From an uncultured Alphaproteobacteria bacterium (GTDB taxonomy: Bacteria; Pseudomonadota; Alphaproteobacteria; Rhodobacterales; Rhodobacteraceae): 64,000 nucleotides of DNA. Of the stretch, positions 61,552 through 64,000 are shown piece by piece. How positions within the stretch are numbered: the first letter of the stretch is position 1; each line of letters opens with the position of its first letter. The notes beneath the pieces were generated by a model. It saw nothing but the letters and a program-made list of their open reading frames with translations, did no database searches and had not been told where the DNA came from. A program made the translations under genes and the position numbers. Location: the NCBI GenBank assembly GCA_902524655.1, contig CABZEG010000001.1, positions 18,316 through 82,315 on the forward strand. The letters are read 5' to 3'.

Positions 61552-62317
61552 GAACATGATCAGAAGGTCTTTCCCAGCCTCTAGCTTCTGAAAAAATATG
61601 AACTTTTCTTAAATTAGATTTGAAATCTTGACTTGCCCATATATGGTCTAAGCGTCTTCCACGATTTGAAACCTCCCAATCTCGTGCTCTATATGACCAC
61701 CAACTGTACAATTTTCCAGTCGGTTTAATTTCTCTGAATGTATCAATCCAATTTCCACTTTTTTTTATCTCTAATAAAAGATCTGTTTCTATTTTTGTAT
61801 GCGAAACAACGTTTAGCAAAGCTTTGTGACTCCACACATCATCTGGCAATGGGGCTATATTGAAGTCTCCTACAATTATAGTTTTATATTGCTCACCTTT
61901 AAAAAATTTATCTTTAATTTCGGAAAGAAAACTTATTTTATGCTCAAACTTTGGATTCAATTTTGTATCAGGCAAATCTCCCCCAGCGGGGATATAAAGA
62001 TTATGCACCTTTATACCATCTTCAAGTTCAATACCAATGTGCCGAGCATCGTCTTTTCCACAAAAATTAAATTTCTCAACATTTACTATTTTTTGTTTTG
62101 ATAAAATCAAAACCCCATTGTAAGACTTTTCTCCCTTAAAAGCCGCGAATTTATATCCTAATTTTTTGAAGTTTTCTAGTGGCAGCTTTTCATCGGTGCA
62201 TTTTGTTTCTTGAAGACACATTATGTCTGGATCAACTAACTTTAAGAATCTGGAGACCAACTCAACTCTTAGTCTGACAGAGTTTATGTTCCAAGATGCT
62301 ATTGAAAAGGGTTTCAA
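61532..62317 (-). CDS. xthA: Exodeoxyribonuclease III / AP endonuclease
   Basis: This 261-residue EEP-fold nuclease has IASWNINSVRLR, CLQETKCTDEKLPLENF with catalytic Glu, IIVGDFNIAPLPDDVWSH, GRRLDHIWASQDF and RPSDHVPILAVF with catalytic Asp-His. Repairs abasic sites. It overlaps the upstream response-regulator gene by 4 bp. Confidence 0.95.
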   Translation of the reverse strand: MKPFSIASWNINSVRLRVELVSRFLKLVDPDIMCLQETKCTDEKLPLENFKKLGYKFAAFKGEKSYNGVLILSKQKIVNVEKFNFCGKDDARHIGIELEDGIKVHNLYIPAGGDLPDTKLNPKFEHKISFLSEIKDKFFKGEQYKTIIVGDFNIAPLPDDVWSHKALLNVVSHTKIETDLLLEIKKSGNWIDTFREIKPTGKLYSWWSYRARDWEVSNRGRRLDHIWASQDFKSNLRKVHIFSEARGWERPSDHVPILAVF

Positions 62318-62988
62318 TTTTCCTTACCTGTAAGTTCACGATTCAAATAATATCTTCCTTTCTTATTCATTATAAGATTGTTAAGAATAAGTTTTTCCTT
62401 TATTTTTTTTCGTAGTCTGTAAAGGTGTGTTTCAAAAGTATGAGTCTCCACGTTTGGATTTAACATCCATACTTTAGACATTACCTCTTCTTTAGTTATC
62501 CCTCTATCGGTAGAATTAAGAAGAGATACTATTATGTCGCTTTCTTTCTCTGTTAAATAAAGGGCGTTTTTTTCTTTGTAAATTAATTTTCTGTCTGGAA
62601 TTATGAAGCTAATGCACCCAAGAGTCTTCTTATTCTCTCTCTTACTTTTCAACCTCTCAAATGTTGAATTCAATATTTCAATAAGCTCTATAAACCTAAA
62701 TGGTCGCTGGAGATGTATATTAGTATTTGGAAGTAATTTTATTTGCTTTTCAGTGATAAATATTTTTTCTATCTCTTTTATTTTATTTGTTTGTATTTTT
62801 GTTTTTTGCAAAAAATCATTAAATTGATCTAGTTTATAATCAGTTACTATCACATCAAGCTCTTCAATGTTTTCTAAAATAAACTCTTTTATAGCTATGC
62901 ACATACCAGTTTCAAAATGGTAATCTTGCAATAGGCTCTTTAAGCTGTCTGCAAAAAATGTATTTGATGTTATAATAGCTAATCTCAA
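62314..62988 (-). CDS. OmpR-type DNA-binding protein with degenerate receiver domain
   Basis: In this 224-residue protein, residues 1-115 follow a receiver fold but the acidic pair is replaced (AIITSNTFFADSL). An Asp is present in VIVTDYKLD, and the conserved Lys is Arg or absent (HLQRPFRFIEL). Residues 135-220 are an OmpR winged helix (LYLTEKESDIIVSLLNSTDR, VETHTFETHLYRLRKKIKEK). It probably works without classical phosphorylation. Coupled to xthA. Targets unknown. Confidence 0.82.
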   Translation of the reverse strand: MRLAIITSNTFFADSLKSLLQDYHFETGMCIAIKEFILENIEELDVIVTDYKLDQFNDFLQKTKIQTNKIKEIEKIFITEKQIKLLPNTNIHLQRPFRFIELIEILNSTFERLKSKRENKKTLGCISFIIPDRKLIYKEKNALYLTEKESDIIVSLLNSTDRGITKEEVMSKVWMLNPNVETHTFETHLYRLRKKIKEKLILNNLIMNKKGRYYLNRELTGKEN

Positions 62989-63097
62989 CCTTTTTACCCT
63001 AAGCTAGTAATAATTATAGGATATACATCTACCAAAAATTTCCTTAGCATCAATCTAACATGAAAATTGAAATTCTAAACCATATGAAAATATAAAA

Positions 63098-64000
63098 ATG
63101 TTTTTAAGCCCATCCGAAATATCGTCGAGATTAATATCAGATTTAAGATTAGGACTCCCCATTATTTTAAATGATTCCGAACAATTTTTTTTAGTTGCTG
63201 CCATAGAAACTTTATATTCAAAAAAATTAGAGAAGATAAATGAGATTACAAAAAACCTCAAATTTGAGATAGCTATAACAAATCGAAGAGCAAAGGTTTT
63301 AAAAGCAAGAATATATAATGAGTCGGTAACTAGGCTTTCAATAAAAGAAGATATAGGCATACAACTTCTGCATGCTATTGCAGATCCTTCAAAAGATCTA
63401 GATTACCCATTAAAGGGCCCATTCCATAGTCAAAGAGACGGTAACTTCGATGTTGCTAGCATATCGCTATCGCTATGTAAAAAAGCGAGACTATTACCGG
63501 CTTCAATACTGATAAAAATACCAAAAAGTATAAGAGAAAAATTAGTGTCTTCTCAAATCTCTGAATCTGATATTCGTGATTTAAAATTTAAAAATGACAC
63601 CGCAAATTTTTTGCCAACTTTGAGCTCGGCACAATTACCAATAAACGGGCAGCAAAATATAAATCTAACAGTCTTCAGAGAAGTAACAGATCTAACTGAA
63701 CACTATGCTATAGTATTTGGAAATCCTAAAACAAATCAACCCGCTTTAACACGCGTACATTCAGCTTGTTTTACAGGCGATTTACTTGGATCAGAAAAAT
63801 GTGATTGTGGAGAGCAATTTAGTGTCTCAATGTCAAAGATGAAGAATGAAGGAAATGGAATTTTGCTGTATTTAAATCAGGAGGGAAGAGGAATTGGTTT
63901 AGCTAATAAAATGAGAGCATATCATCTTCAGAATATAGGTTTTGATACAGTCGATGCCAATCATAGACTTGGCTTTGAAGATGACGAAAGAGATCTAGAG
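63098..64000 (+). CDS. ribA: GTP cyclohydrolase II (3' truncated by window)
   Basis: The frame is open from the ATG at 63098 to the window end (301 codons visible, no stop). The GTP cyclohydrolase II core has [20 protein letters not shown] with the three zinc cysteines, and [20 protein letters not shown], then [15 protein letters not shown]. An N-terminal extension of about 190 residues precedes the catalytic part and lacks DHBP-synthase motifs that I can recognise; similar extended RibA forms are common in alphaproteobacteria (from memory). It opens riboflavin synthesis from GTP. Confidence 0.92.
   Translation, partial: MFLSPSEISSRLISDLRLGLPIILNDSEQFFLVAAIETLYSKKLEKINEITKNLKFEIAITNRRAKVLKARIYNESVTRLSIKEDIGIQLLHAIADPSKDLDYPLKGPFHSQRDGNFDVASISLSLCKKARLLPASILIKIPKSIREKLVSSQISESDIRDLKFKNDTANFLPTLSSAQLPINGQQNINLTVFREVTDLTEHYAIVFGNPKTNQPALTRVHSACFTGDLLGSEKCDCGEQFSVSMSKMKNEGNGILLYLNQEGRGIGLANKMRAYHLQNIGFDTVDANHRLGFEDDERDLE

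Overview
The window is AT-rich chromosomal DNA from an alphaproteobacterium, most likely a marine, low-GC relative of the Rhodobacterales. The evidence is a RegB/RegA redox two-component pair, a cytochrome bc1 operon (petABC), the block ubiH / amidase / ftsK / lolA / xthA / response regulator / ribA, and a branched-chain aminotransferase and a conserved hypothetical protein (45925) that resemble Rhodobacteraceae proteins. The taxonomic call rests on remembered family resemblance, not on a search.

Layout. 1-5.2 kb: the 3' end of a putative heavy-metal exporter, then a minus-strand trio (thioesterase, zeta-like GST, cyclic-nucleotide-domain protein), a NylB-like serine hydrolase and a DMT exporter. 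5.2-13.6 kb: metal handling. A copper operon (DUF4396 protein, cytochrome c, CopC, CopD, then ilvE) is read away from a divergent cueR, with a textbook 19-bp-spacer CueR promoter between them. A zinc regulon (znuA / zur-znuC-znuB-cobW) shares a divergent region with two Zur-like boxes. ZnuA carries a long His/Asp/Lys tandem repeat encoded by 39-bp units. 14.0-15.5 kb: a glutamine-dependent asparagine synthetase.

15.6-24.5 kb: a compact integrated element of about 8.9 kb in the 3' end of a tRNA-Lys(UUU) gene. It is bounded by a 54-bp exact direct repeat and has a tyrosine integrase at the left end and matching TGTCTACT arm-type sites inside both ends. It has an XRE regulator with a palindromic operator, a stand-alone sigma-70 region 4 protein, and an iteron-like region next to a possible winged-helix protein. 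Most of its remaining genes are unidentified. No capsid, terminase, conjugation, transposase or resistance gene was recognised. It is the least explained part of the window.

24.6-64 kb: ordinary core genome. In order: dapF-mtaB, gabD, trmL, petABC-aroC, tlyA, hemF, cca-nudix-hslO, a second Nudix gene, a lytic transglycosylase with dapB, rbfA-truB-rpsO-pnp, hemH, an NDUFAF5-like methyltransferase homologue, a MarR regulator with a conserved hypothetical, ubiG, pip, a lipoprotein, accD-folC, trxA, an exonuclease I homologue, tsaE-regB / regA, a Ubi-type monooxygenase, an amidase, ftsK-lolA, xthA with a degenerate response regulator, and a 3'-truncated ribA. Together these describe an aerobic, bc1-respiring cell with redox-responsive control, DAP-based peptidoglycan synthesis, and haem and ubiquinone synthesis.
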